DNA of 64,000 nt from Pseudomicrostroma phylloplanum (Eukaryota > Basidiomycota > Exobasidiomycetes > Microstromatales): assembly GCA_039545275.1 (NCBI GenBank), contig BCHS01000002.1, forward strand, positions 1,984,001 to 2,048,000, read 5' to 3'. Position 1 is the stretch's first letter. Each line of letters starts with the position of its first letter. Below the pieces are notes generated by a model. That model did no database searches and was not told where the DNA came from. It saw only the letters and a list, made by a program, of their open reading frames with translations. Below, piece after piece: positions 55,901 to 64,000 of the stretch. The position numbers and the translations under genes are program-made.

Positions 55901-57197
55901 CGTCCAGATTCCGCAACGGAAAGATCCGGAGATTAACAAAGCGGCAGGTGTCGCCCATTTGCCTTACTGTGCAGTGCGTACATTTGTACCATCGCGCCCA
56001 ACGGCTGTGCTGGCAATTTGATGCTTGATACTCGTACCATCGATCGCTCATCTGAAAGCGAATGATCTCCGAGACGGCAGCAGAGGGCCGAGGATTTTTC
56101 TTTGCTTTCGCCTTTTTCTCGGCCTGAGGGCTGCTGGCCTCCTTGGCAGCATCACCAGCTTCTGTAGGGACTTCGGCATACGACGCCCGAATTTTGTTTG
56201 ATGCAGCGCGCCGAGGCCTCGAGCCAGGTCTGAAGTCTTCGGCCATCGCCGCCTCCAGTGCCGCTCGATCAGCCTGGTCCAAGTCTTGAGGTATACTCTG
56301 CTGCGATGCGAGCAGCATAATCGCATCGTCTTGGCCGGAACGGGCGGCAGAACCGGAGGGACCAGGCTCGCCAGCCGTCTCATCTACCACCATTTCGAAC
56401 TGGGGAATCGAAGCTCGAGCAGACATCCTCCTGCGCCCCGTTGGAGCAGGTGGAGAGGAGGACTCGGTCTTTTGCTTCTTGGCCTTCCCAGGTTCCTTCT
56501 TTACGGGTGCAGCCCTCTTAGCGGCCTTCGATTTCTGTGCGGGACTCGAGGAAGATGGGCCGGCCTCGACATCCTCGTGCTCTAGAACGTGGTCACCGTC
56601 CGAGATGTCTGATAGTGGGGAGCTACGGTTCGAGAAGCCTCCCGCTCCGGTACTGAGATGCTCTCCCTGTGTCCGATCAGACGAAGTGGAGTGGCCATGG
56701 GCTGGAGGAGCGGATGATGTGATAGATGGAGCTTGGACCATACTGCTCGGCGGGTGCAGAGGTGTCAGCTTGGGGAGGAGAGGAGTGACTGGACCCGAAG
56801 AATGGCCGACATACGGCTTTCTCTCATTGAAGTGGCTGCTGATGAGCCGCGCTCTGTCGTCCGAATTCAGCGCGGACGGCCGTGAATCCAGATCCTCTTG
56901 CTTGACAGCGTGTGTGGCATTGCTGCCTACGTCTAGCTGCTGGTGCTGAGCAACATCGCTGGCAGGCGTAGTGGGGTCCTCACTATCGCTGCCTTCCCTG
57001 CTGCTCTCCGTGTGGCTGTTTGTCAGAGCCTCGGTAGCGATGCCGGTCCCACTTGTCCGGGTCTCTTCTTCGCCGGAGGAAGGAGCAGGCTCATAAGTCC
57101 CTCGGTAGGAGCTAAACATGGTCGATCCGCCTGACACAGGCATGGCAGGTGATGTGTGAGCCATACTGCTAGCATAAATGCTGTAACCGGTGTTCAT
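52944..57197 (-). CDS. JmjC-domain histone demethylase-like protein (KDM3/JMJD1 type)
   Basis: Single-exon 1417-aa protein. The first 350 residues are disordered with basic and acidic blocks. A cysteine-rich zinc region lies at about 385-550 (YKCTHCTVRQMGDTC, CDFCLTSLFSASYCCQCC, EYCLEC), followed by the KDM3-like HPLTELRLGKNEAAFRKLW and EPLIVHDC. The JmjC domain holds the Fe(II) ligands H854 and D856 in TRLHMDIADAVN and H957 in GCAHQVCNL, all present, so an active 2OG-dependent demethylase is likely, with H3K9 the family's substrate. The C-terminal 370 residues are disordered and basic/acidic with a final coiled coil. It is convergent with the fusion gene. Confidence 0.93.
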   Translation of the reverse strand: MNTGYSIYASSMAHTSPAMPVSGGSTMFSSYRGTYEPAPSSGEEETRTSGTGIATEALTNSHTESSREGSDSEDPTTPASDVAQHQQLDVGSNATHAVKQEDLDSRPSALNSDDRARLISSHFNERKPYVGHSSGPVTPLLPKLTPLHPPSSMVQAPSITSSAPPAHGHSTSSDRTQGEHLSTGAGGFSNRSSPLSDISDGDHVLEHEDVEAGPSSSSPAQKSKAAKRAAPVKKEPGKAKKQKTESSSPPAPTGRRRMSARASIPQFEMVVDETAGEPGPSGSAARSGQDDAIMLLASQQSIPQDLDQADRAALEAAMAEDFRPGSRPRRAASNKIRASYAEVPTEAGDAAKEASSPQAEKKAKAKKNPRPSAAVSEIIRFQMSDRWYEYQASNCQHSRWARWYKCTHCTVRQMGDTCRFVNLRIFPLRNLDGELTLADPDDVDALDYAPFLGDEVSRNVRFEYPRAKSLYPAADSESISDIKRTVAASLCQTMKTELDHAAKPETLWRNPELVIRPQCDFCLTSLFSASYCCQCCGKEYCLECTEVLKSKEKNPGRWNVTASVEKCRFKRVHKFSELWPLTRFRVEELQDEVREMERLQQSVTSMKISSSEAGSQLPEQPVQLDAAQGNAPPAVAAQSVPLEERTREWYKSLDGPTVDQAIGSHPLTELRLGKNEAAFRKLWARGEPLIVHDCIREPQQGEEAERSDVSETERASSAAPPAEWGPESFCTSRWQEEPCMITRCDADNAHQYVYVSDFFSTFGMSPEEKMAKLGNGVWKLKDWPPSSAFDDAFPDLYKHFNKALPVPAFTRRDGRMNISALFPTNANAPDLGPKMYNAWPSSEDQVGMGSTRLHMDIADAVNIMYHAAKPLNAEELPLAHRDGVAAWDIFPAEDSNKIREYLRETRRVEAYEDPIHSQRYFLDAGDRQRLWDTKGVRSWRIYQKAHDAIFIPAGCAHQVCNLTDCMKIAVDFVSPENVARCFRLTAEFRALSNNKVRSWKEDVLQLKSMLWHAWRACREMEGHKYEAGGVPQVDNGQVEPPARYSKPFEDIASVVKIARKTKKARHAESEGAEDESMLDAELEEGQSPIPRTAVSPAKSKAPPKTKAKAKKSKAAAKGRVSSARQEEDVEDEDEQPSSPPLTSRRVSTSKSAPTYSRRGKSAATASSSAITIADDKDHEEDPSQEACSSKPRDTNLGSGRPKRQAAAAGKRRLASLYSYADRTDEADDDDDERGEEGEDEDEDDESAEDEAVSPAGRRKKPPPLVQAKGKGKGKATGKEKAASKTRSTSSKISLAISSSPEPSAGPTSASTSGSTSTILPPFLPLPPPFYPSSHSSSSASPTSADLARHAAAQHALEEHLRVMKENAERWFETMQQRLEELKRAGEEMRELLEEKGQREREREGERDGDEEFVQERL

Positions 57198-57599
57198 GAT
57201 GCCATGCCCAGCACGCCTGCTGGTGATGGGCGTCGAAGGTCAGCCGAGCCTTTGCAGGCTTGGCAGTCGTCTCTTGATGGCGCGAGTACTACGAACCAGC
57301 CCTGATTCACAATGCGATGGCGGCGAAGACAATGATGACAACACAGTCTGTACAATCTCGAGAGCTGTTGGAATCCCGAGTGGATGTGCGATCTGGCGTA
57401 CGACAGGGATGATGGTGTGGTAGTGGAAGCAAGGGTGGAGTCCCCGGATGTCGCCTCGCGTAGACACTTTTGGGCGGAAGTGGCTCCCCGCCGGCGGAGA
57501 CAGACGCCGCACGCACAGGCGCAACCAGGCACACAGGCACACCGCCGCCTCTACCCAACACCATCGACCAACAAAACGTTTTTCCACTCCCGGGCGCGT
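57198..57599. other. JmjC promoter region up to the left flank of the mobile element
   Basis: Upstream of the JmjC gene. Minus-strand frames of 112-209 codons and plus-strand frames here lack recognisable domains. The border with the transposable element was not found. Confidence 0.4.
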
Positions 57600-57687
57600 G
57601 TGTCCGGGACTCGCGTCCGCGGGGCTGTCCCAGCTCAGGCAAAAAACTCCCTCTGGGCTCATCGGCCCCGCAGGGAGAAATTTTGGG

Positions 57688-57712
57688 CCTGGCACTTGGA
57701 AAAGTGCCCAGG
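57688..57712. repeat. Imperfect hairpin near left flank of the element
   Basis: CCTGGCACTT is followed four bases later by its near-perfect complement AAGTGCCCAGG. Together with the palindrome at 57772-57791 it marks a structured end of the repeat array. No function shown. Confidence 0.6.
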
Positions 57713-57762
57713 AAACATTGCCTTCGCGTTCTAAGATGCTTTTCAAATACACTGTCTATCAT

Positions 57763-58573
57763 CCTGAAAGTGAGACCATTGCAATGGTCTCTCAAAGACC
57801 TTTCTAACGGTGTAGATTTCATGTCTGTTGCTTCTGTTCTGAGGAAGTCATCTGAGACGCGCTGGGTCTTGGGCCTTCTTGTGTGCTGGAGGCATCCAAA
57901 CATGCTGTACTTGATTCTCAATAGCTTGCCGCACAAGCATCCTCAGAGTGTCTCGTTGATACCGTTGGAAAGCCCCTTTTCAGACCTTTCTGATGGTAGA
58001 AAGTACACCGCAGAGCGATCAGTATTGGCTGTGAGGGAGCGAGGTCTTTCAAGCCACTCCTTTAAGCCAAAGCTGCACGGTAGGTGCAGCTGCAGTCCAA
58101 GATACTCCTTCTACGATCTCCTCTCACGCCCCCAATACTGATGCTGTGGCATTGATTTTGGTACCGCTGGAAAGCCCCTTACACAAGCTTTCGAACAAGC
58201 CTAAGAACGTTGCATAGGGTTGCTGTGTCACTGCGTGAGAGCGAATCGCCCTGAGCCACTCCTTTAAGCCAGAGGAAGTCACTACTAGAGATGCCTCCGG
58301 GTGGGTGAGATACCTTGGCTACGATTGGTGCTCACGCGCTCAATACTATCCGCAACGCAATGAACTTGGTATTGCTAGAAAGCCCCTTACAAGACCTTTG
58401 CAACAGTACCAAAATCAGCTCAGACGCGTCAATATTGACAGAGTAACTAAGAGCTAGGCGAAGCCACTCCTTTAAGGATACCTCAGGCAGGATGGCATCC
58501 TTGAAGGCATCACCCTCTTTCTTGCACCGCTACGCAATGAGTTTCCAGCCTCCCATGGGCAATCGTATATCAT
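57763..58573. repeat. Degenerate tandem repeat, about 205-bp period, about four units
   Basis: Unit starts marked by GGAAAGCCCCTT or AGAAAGCCCCTT occur at about 57965, 58167 and 58375 (spacing 202 and 208). A second block, AGCCACTCCTTTAAG, recurs at 58052, 58254 and 58462 with the same spacing, and a third CAATACT block follows in the first two units. A weaker first unit begins near 57763, and a partial one near 58574. It lies directly downstream of the dioxygenase gene stop. Probably part of the mobile element's untranslated end. Confidence 0.8.
57772..57791. repeat. Perfect 20-bp palindrome
   Basis: The half-arm GAGACCATTG is followed directly by its exact reverse complement, in the first degenerate repeat unit. 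Could be a binding site for a dimeric protein, such as the recombinase. Confidence 0.85.
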
Positions 58574-58661
58574 CAGAAAGGTCTCGTTGCCGGCATTCTA
58601 GTGGTGCAATCAGATCTACAACACGTCTTCTCCTCACAGAGTTATAGCAAGAGCAAGACGG

Positions 58662-59621
58662 CTACTTTGAGTGCCTTGCCATAGACCATCTTCTCCCTTG
58701 AATCCCTGCTGCAGGGACACTGTTCTCTCTGGCTTGAGACTTGACCTCTTTCAGCCTAGCGAACTCCACAATCTCCTTACGAACAAACCAGCCCATCCCC
58801 CATCTCTGCAGCTCCTTCTCCTTTGCCTGACCATCTGCTACCCGGGTCCGGTGGAAGATACTGCAGCTGTTGAAGAAGACAACGTCCCCATGGTGAAGGA
58901 TGATCTCTTGCTTCCAGTTTGGTTGCTTCCAGCTCTTCCCATTCCCATACAGCTCGAGGATCATCTTGCAGTTGAAGTTGATGAGCATGGATGGTGGAGC
59001 ATCTTTCCGGTCTCTGTGGGGATCCTTGCCTGTAGGACCAGAGAAGAGGGCGAGCATGGTGTACCACGGATGCAGACACTGCAACTGCTCTTCACCCATC
59101 TTTTCCTTGAGCTCAGCAAAGCCACTGCTACGAGCATCCAAGTGAGCAAGGAAAGCTGGAGCTACTTCCTTCTTTCTTGAGAAGACAAACTGCTGGAAGA
59201 CTCGATGGGACCACTGCAGCATTGGGTCCCCAAACTCCTCGACTTCCCTGTGCTGACTGGTCCAATTTTGAAGCCCATACTGCCGCCACAGTCCTAAGTG
59301 TACAACTTTCCCTCCATGGTGCTTGTAGGCCTGGATCTTCTTGAAGATCTGCTCTTTCAACGGCTCGCCTTTGTTCAAGAGGCCGTTGAGGTGTCTGCCT
59401 TTGTGTCTAGAGGAGAAGGAGAATCGCTGGAGCAGAGGCTCACCGTTGGCATCGTGTAGGAGCACTGTCCCAGGCTCAGATCCTAGAGGTCCCTCGTGTG
59501 CTATGTCTGCTTGATGCCGGATAGGCTCTTTGCCTCTTGCTAGCACCTGCCTCTCCTTCCTCCTCTGGACCCTCCTCAGCTCTCGCCGCCGCTCGATGGC
59601 AGAATTCACTTTCCTCGGCAT
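58662..59621 (-). CDS. 2OG-Fe(II) dioxygenase-like protein, probable element cargo
   Basis: Single-exon 319-aa protein beginning with an Arg-rich helix (MPRKVNSAIERRRELRRV). The C-terminal domain fits a double-stranded beta-helix: DPHRDRKDAPPSMLINF gives H202-x-D204, ILHHGDVVFFNSC is the beta strand before the distal His, and SIFHRTR gives H257, with R273 in QRWGMGWF as a candidate 2OG-binding Arg. All three metal ligands are present. Transposon-linked TET/JBP-type DNA-base oxygenases are known in basidiomycetes (with KDZ elements); whether this belongs there is unproven. It could also act on protein or small molecules. Confidence 0.6.
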   Translation of the reverse strand: MPRKVNSAIERRRELRRVQRRKERQVLARGKEPIRHQADIAHEGPLGSEPGTVLLHDANGEPLLQRFSFSSRHKGRHLNGLLNKGEPLKEQIFKKIQAYKHHGGKVVHLGLWRQYGLQNWTSQHREVEEFGDPMLQWSHRVFQQFVFSRKKEVAPAFLAHLDARSSGFAELKEKMGEEQLQCLHPWYTMLALFSGPTGKDPHRDRKDAPPSMLINFNCKMILELYGNGKSWKQPNWKQEIILHHGDVVFFNSCSIFHRTRVADGQAKEKELQRWGMGWFVRKEIVEFARLKEVKSQARENSVPAAGIQGRRWSMARHSK

Positions 59622-59724
59622 GTAAGTTGGAGCATAGACTTGGAGTGATGGTTAGGAAGGAGAGAGTGGTGCAGGTGAACAGAGAAACGCAGCCTGAGTC
59701 AGAGGAACCTGCGGCGCAACCATG

Positions 59725-62430
59725 TCAGGGCAGAGCGTCAAGGCTGCCGCCAACCTTCTTGAGCTGCTCTGCTAGCTGATGCAGTGTGAGGCGGTGGAGG
59801 AGGCGGTACCGCTCCAACTCTTGCGCGACCACAGACTCGGGGCCTGCCTGCTTGACAGCTGCTGCTTCAATTGCCTTGATGATAGGGAGCCGGCGTTGAA
59901 GATGCTTTCTTTCGGCATCCGTCTTCCGTGTCTTGCAGCCATTGCCGTACACCAGGACTGCTGGTGGCTGCCCAACCAAGCCGTGCCGCCACTCCATCCA
60001 GAGATCGGTGACAGTAGTGATACTCCGGTCCATACAGAATCCAGTATTGGAAGACCGAGGCAGGAGACCAGCAACTGAGCGCAGCTGGGCATCGAGTGTC
60101 TGTGTCAGCAACTCCACGGGGTTGGACGCTGTTGCGGTGGAAGGAAGAGGGGAGGTTGGAGCATTGGTGGCGGCCAAGGCAGCAGTGCCAGAAAGACGGT
60201 CTGAATCTCCACTTGGCATATCTGCGGGATACATGACCTGCGTCTTGACGACCGCCTTCCCAGTGGCAAGGTCCGTCATCAGCTGGGCCATTGGATTCAG
60301 GATCCCCTTGACCTCTCGAAAGTTGCCCTTTGATGAAATGTCAAGTTGTTCAAGTCTGCCGTGCATTGCCGCACTGAGATTGGCCAGTCTCTCGGCAATG
60401 ATCGGGATGCAGCCTTCGAGAGCAAGATGCTTGGGATTGGCCTGTGCTGCTGCTGCTTGCAGGGCATCTACCCGGTAGCGCTGATACATCTCTGAAGCAA
60501 AGATAGGGTGCCGGAGGAGGAAATGCTGGGGATAATGCTTCCCCAGCATGACCGAGTCCTGCAGCCAGACCCTGGCAAGGACCTTGAGGAGATTCAAGAA
60601 ACCAAAGCCCGCAATGTTTGCCTGACATCTGTCATTTGCGTGCATTCTTGTCAGCCACTCAGAGGCTTCTGGAAACACTTGCCCTACAAGCCCCTCGGGC
60701 ACAGGCACGTCCCTTGGCAGCCAGAAGGAGCCACCTCCTGCCTCCCATCCGCAAAGGACACGCATGGCCTCTCTGGGCAGCGTTGTCAGGTATGCCTGCA
60801 CCATCACACTTGAGTCCCACCGGCCTGCCCGCCGGATGCTTCCCTCGCTGGCTCCACCCAGGTCTGCCATCCTTGCTGCCGAGCCTCCAAAAGTGTGGGT
60901 CACCTTGCTGCTCACAATGCCAGCCGCAATGAGGAGTTGCTTCTGTGCCTTTGCCTGAGCCACTTGTGTGATTGGCTTGGTGACCTCTTTCTCGGAGTGG
61001 GGGAAAAGGTAGAGGTCATACCAGTCCTGCGCTTGTGCAAAACTGGGAAAGCGGGTGGTGCTGGGTGGGCAGACTCTGGCCGACATGTGGAACATGTAGA
61101 AGAGCCACATGGCAAGTGATCCAAGCAGGCACTGGTCCCACTCTTTGGCTCGCATTGTTGCTCCCACCTCTGACCGACCTTCTTTGTTTGTCTTGCCGTT
61201 CCTCAGCACGGCCACCAGTGCCGGGCATTCGCCCATGCCACCCTCATTGGGAAGCAGCACGCTGTGGAGATCAGCAAGCTGTAGTTGCCGGCAGTCGTTT
61301 GCGCGAAGCAGGTTGTGGTGCTGGAAGAGAAACATGCAGCGGTCTTGGAGGCCTTCGGCAGTGTTTCTGGCCAGGCCATGGTTAGCCAGGGTGGCCACCT
61401 GATAGAAGTTGTTGTAGCCGTCTTGTGTGGAATTGGTGCCACGGTCCTTATATGTCCTCTTGCTCATCTCAAAATTGGTGGTCTTGATTGACTTCAGGAA
61501 GCGGCTTACAGCACCCATCCGTGGGTTGTCATTGCTGTTCATGTTCCGCTCCACCTGTAAGGACCACTCACTGACAACAGCAGCAATGTAGGTGTTGATG
61601 TGGGATGCACTGAGGTAGATTGTCCGAGGCTCCCCACCAAGCATAATACCGCGCTCACCATTGTCATCGTCGTCATCCTCCTCTTCCCCCTCCCCCTCCT
61701 CCCCCTCCATTGGCACGTCTGCAGCCTGATAATCCGGACTCTTGGCAGCCAGAGTGACCTCAGCCAAATTCTCTGTCAACCGCTCCCTGGCTTTCTGTGC
61801 CTCCTCCTCCTTGGCCAGCCGTCGCTGCTCTTGGGCAGAAGGTGCAAACCTGCCACAAGCAAAGCGCTTCCGGAAGACAACCTCCTCCTGCAGGAACGCC
61901 ATCAGCTTATCGCCGGTGATGATTCGTGCATGGGGCTGCCCTGCATAATGGAAGTCGCACCAGCTGAAGAACTCCTGCACTTTGGGCTCGTAGCATTTCT
62001 TGGTCTTGGTTGCCCTTACTTCCAGTCTGACTTGACGGGCGTCTTCCAGTAAGCCTTCCACCCGGGGAGAGTTCACGCTGCTATATGGATAGTGGCGCAG
62101 TCTGTTGATGGGACGAGGAGCCATGGAGGCCCGGCTGCGTTGGTGGCCACCCATGGGCAGAGGGACTGGAACAGATAGGTGGGAGTACTGTGGCAAGCAG
62201 TGAGATGGAGAAGCCCCTGCAGGCCTGCCCTTGGCGCATGGCTTGCAGTCTGGCGTGTGGTCTGGCTGGTTGAACCAACTCCAGTTGGTCGGCCTCTGCC
62301 GTTGAAAAAACTCAAGTTGGCCAGAACCCTCCCGCGTAGGATTGCTGGGACACCCTGCCATGTGGCGCGCGTCTCTGGCAGGGCGTGTCCCAGGTGTCGC
62401 GCGCGGGACACATGCCGGACCGTGGGACAT
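59725..62430 (-). CDS. Crypton-type tyrosine recombinase with Gcr1_C-like tail
   Basis: Single-exon, 901 aa from the ATG at 62430; the frame extends upstream only to a TTG at 62460, and later in-frame ATGs (for example 62124, MAPRPINRL) are possible. Catalytic-core signatures: R376 in LLRANDCRQLQLADL, K413 in LRNGKTNKEG, H512 in VTHTFGGSAARM, W538 in RRAGRWDSS and Y547 in QAYLTTLPREAM. The usual second Arg of HxxR is missing: it reads HTFG. A helical SAM-like DNA-binding part precedes the core. The C-terminus (TVTDLWMEWRHGLVGQPPA, RKTDAERKHLQRRLP) resembles the Gcr1_C DNA-binding domain found in fungal Cryptons. Acidic run at about 220-240. Confidence 0.85.
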   Translation of the reverse strand: MSHGPACVPRATPGTRPARDARHMAGCPSNPTREGSGQLEFFQRQRPTNWSWFNQPDHTPDCKPCAKGRPAGASPSHCLPQYSHLSVPVPLPMGGHQRSRASMAPRPINRLRHYPYSSVNSPRVEGLLEDARQVRLEVRATKTKKCYEPKVQEFFSWCDFHYAGQPHARIITGDKLMAFLQEEVVFRKRFACGRFAPSAQEQRRLAKEEEAQKARERLTENLAEVTLAAKSPDYQAADVPMEGEEGEGEEEDDDDDNGERGIMLGGEPRTIYLSASHINTYIAAVVSEWSLQVERNMNSNDNPRMGAVSRFLKSIKTTNFEMSKRTYKDRGTNSTQDGYNNFYQVATLANHGLARNTAEGLQDRCMFLFQHHNLLRANDCRQLQLADLHSVLLPNEGGMGECPALVAVLRNGKTNKEGRSEVGATMRAKEWDQCLLGSLAMWLFYMFHMSARVCPPSTTRFPSFAQAQDWYDLYLFPHSEKEVTKPITQVAQAKAQKQLLIAAGIVSSKVTHTFGGSAARMADLGGASEGSIRRAGRWDSSVMVQAYLTTLPREAMRVLCGWEAGGGSFWLPRDVPVPEGLVGQVFPEASEWLTRMHANDRCQANIAGFGFLNLLKVLARVWLQDSVMLGKHYPQHFLLRHPIFASEMYQRYRVDALQAAAAQANPKHLALEGCIPIIAERLANLSAAMHGRLEQLDISSKGNFREVKGILNPMAQLMTDLATGKAVVKTQVMYPADMPSGDSDRLSGTAALAATNAPTSPLPSTATASNPVELLTQTLDAQLRSVAGLLPRSSNTGFCMDRSITTVTDLWMEWRHGLVGQPPAVLVYGNGCKTRKTDAERKHLQRRLPIIKAIEAAAVKQAGPESVVAQELERYRLLHRLTLHQLAEQLKKVGGSLDALP

Positions 62431-62551
62431 CGGGTGGAACCAACACTTGGCCGTGAACAAGTTCGTACCTCGTTATACCTCACGAGAGAAGACTACGTGA
62501 GCTTCTCCGGGACTACAAGCTGCTCGCCATCTATCCCTTAGGCGCAGCACG

Positions 62552-64000
62552 ATGGCCAGCGCACCGTCGCCGTCGGCTGGTTTGTCGGTGGAGCAGGCCC
62601 TCTCACAGCCAGTAGAAGAGCTCCTACCCGATGCATCACACGCCTCGACGTCTTCGCAGCCGCCCACCAACGGATCGTCTGCGATCCACGTCTCAAAACC
62701 TCTCGATGGAGGACTGAAAGCCGCTGACTCGGCTGATCAAGATGACCCAAGCTCGATGGACAGGGAAGACCTGATGGAGGAGCTCAGGAGAGTGAGAGAG
62801 GAGCGTGATGGCTTCGAAGGACAATACAAGGGTCTGCTGGGCAAGCTGACACAGATGAGGAGCACATTAGGAGACCGGCTGAGGCAAGATGCGGTAAGTC
62901 AGGGCTGCTGTACAGGCCATTCACCAGTTATCTGATCGCAGACTGCATTGCTGGAATATTCCCCTCACAGGAAGAACTGGACCGCCGAGAGTCACAAATC
63001 GAGGCTCTAACGAGGCAGGTGCAAGAATTGCAAGCATCCACCTCAACGCTCAAATCCGAGCTGATATCTTCACATACAGAAAGCGAGAGGGTGACAAGAG
63101 AGCTCGATGCACTACGGCAGTCTTCGGCAAAAGCCATCGAGGAGGCCACCGCGGCAGCTACTGCAGCAGCAGCACTCTCATCATCCTCTTCCGCAGATGC
63201 CGCTCTCGCTGAAGAGCGTGATCGGCTCGAGATGCAAGTCGTGCACCTAAACCAAAGTCTGGAGAGCCTCAAAGTCCAATCGTCGCAACAAGAGGCGGCT
63301 CGCAAGGAGGACATGGCTAGGAGAGAAGAGACGGAGGCTATGGCGGAGCAAGCCAGGATGGACAAGGAATACATGGAGGAGGAAGTGAGCAGATGGCGAG
63401 AAGTTGCAGAGAGGGAAAAGGAGAGCGCAAGAAATCTCCAGCTGGTGTTGGAGGAATTCCAGAGTGGTGAGTAGCTTCGTGAAAGTAGGTGCTCTGGTTA
63501 GCTCTGCTCACGATATGAGTGTTACATTGTTCATACGTCCACAGAACAAGATGCTGAGCTCCAGCGAGCCATCGGTGACTACCAACACAAGTACGACTCG
63601 ACGGCCGCTTCGCTGGAAGAGTACAAGGAACGGGCTACGAAAGCTGAGAAGCAGTGGCTCGATTCCAAAGACTCGTCTGAGCGGGGCAGAGCTCTGGAGC
63701 AGGACGTCAAGGAGAAGAATCTGCTCATTGGCAAGTTGAGGCACGAAGGTAGGTCGAGGAGAGAGCATCATCACCGCCTTTGACCTTCGACGCGCTGACG
63801 CCTGTCATACTTTGCCCTCCTTTCTCCAGCTGTGATACTGAACGAGCATTTGACAGAAGCTCTACGTCGCCTCAACCAAGACAACTCGAGTCTGACAGTA
63901 GACCGGCGGCTCGTCACGAACGTCTTGCTGCAGTTCCTCACAACACCGAGACAAGACGCCAAGCGCTTCGAGATGCTCAGCCTCCTCTCTTCGGTCCTGC
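62552..64000 (+). CDS. RUD3: GRIP-related golgin Rud3/GMAP-210 type, 3' end beyond window (4+ exons)
   Basis: Exons 62552-62893, 62971-63466, 63545-63748 and 63830 onward join in phase, 404 aa in the window. After a Ser/Pro-rich head, the protein is almost entirely coiled coil (DLMEELRRVREERDGFEGQY, EELDRRESQIEALTRQVQEL). The last visible exon holds LTEALRRLNQDNSSLTVDRR and VTNVLLQFLTTPRQDAKRFE, the GRAB domain that binds Arf1 on cis-Golgi membranes. Family role: tether at the cis-Golgi, maintaining Golgi structure. It starts only about 90 bp from the recombinase gene, so its promoter may lie inside or be disrupted by the element. Confidence 0.88.

Larger units (their letters stand above)
57600..62470 (-). 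mobile_element. Crypton-like tyrosine-recombinase element with dioxygenase cargo (borders approximate)
   Basis: Contains a tyrosine recombinase gene with a Gcr1_C-like tail, a second gene for a 2OG-Fe(II) dioxygenase 103 bp downstream on the same strand, and about 205-bp tandem repeats beyond it. Cryptons have no terminal inverted repeats or DDE transposase, so the ends cannot be read from sequence alone. Both flanks hold clusters of TGTCCC/GGGACA (57626, 62350-62430), possible recombinase-binding sites. The right limit is confined by the RUD3 start at 62552. Codon use and repeat content differ from the neighbouring housekeeping genes. Confidence 0.6.

Noticed and set aside
57470..58141. 223-codon plus-strand frame across the tandem repeats
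   Set aside because: Runs through the repeat array and lacks any domain; the repeats themselves do not preserve a frame.
62431..62460. Starting the recombinase at 62460
   Set aside because: The codon there is TTG, not ATG, which is unlikely in a eukaryote; the first in-frame ATG is at 62430.

Overview
The window is 64 kb of nuclear chromosome from a basidiomycete fungus, most likely a smut-lineage yeast or Ustilaginomycotina relative (the lineage is inferred). The evidence is dense intron-containing genes on both strands, short introns of about 65-125 nt with GTGAGT/GTAAGT donors and CTGAC/CTGAT-like branch sites, GC-rich coding sequence, fungal-specific proteins (Tup1, Dma, Rud3, a Lam sterol transporter, the Srp40 family), an intron-containing tRNA-Ile(UAU) and a Crypton-type tyrosine-recombinase element. 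Exon joins were worked out by reading splice sites and checking phase; no alignment was run.

Layout. 1-14.5 kb: a RING protein whose 5' end lies off the window, an unrecognised coiled protein, the Fe-S DNA helicase CHL1, another unrecognised protein, the co-repressor TUP1 with a very low-complexity leader, the nucleolar phosphoprotein SRP40 and, divergent from it, the lariat debranching enzyme DBR1. 14.9-22.7 kb: an atypical SDR, a 100-N assembly gap between poly-G tracts, an NmrA-like protein, a GRAM/VASt sterol-transfer protein and an AHP1-type peroxiredoxin. 23.7-33.6 kb: tRNA nucleotidyltransferase CCA1 with two plausible starts, a CTR copper transporter, DOA1/PLAA, SDH assembly factor 3, a probable proteasome-assembly chaperone, tRNA-Ile(UAU) and NC2-beta. 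34.4-49.5 kb: RNA helicase DRS1, a large RING+RRM protein, a fatty-acid elongase, a tiny two-exon complex I subunit (NDUFB3/B12 type) and an FHA-RING ubiquitin ligase of the Dma/Chfr type. 50.1-57.2 kb: one uninterrupted ORF joining DAHP synthase to aspartate-semialdehyde dehydrogenase, convergent with a KDM3-like JmjC protein. About 57.6-62.5 kb: a mobile element with roughly 205-bp tandem repeats, a 2OG-Fe(II) dioxygenase-like gene and a Crypton recombinase carrying a Gcr1_C-like tail. From 62.55 kb: the Golgi golgin RUD3, running off the window.

The genes do not form a pathway cluster; most are single-copy housekeeping genes arranged as divergent or convergent pairs with gaps of 100-300 bp. 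The two most unusual items are the DAHP synthase-ASADH fusion, which would join the first committed step of aromatic amino-acid synthesis to the second step of the aspartate family, and the Crypton-like element that apparently carries its own dioxygenase gene.
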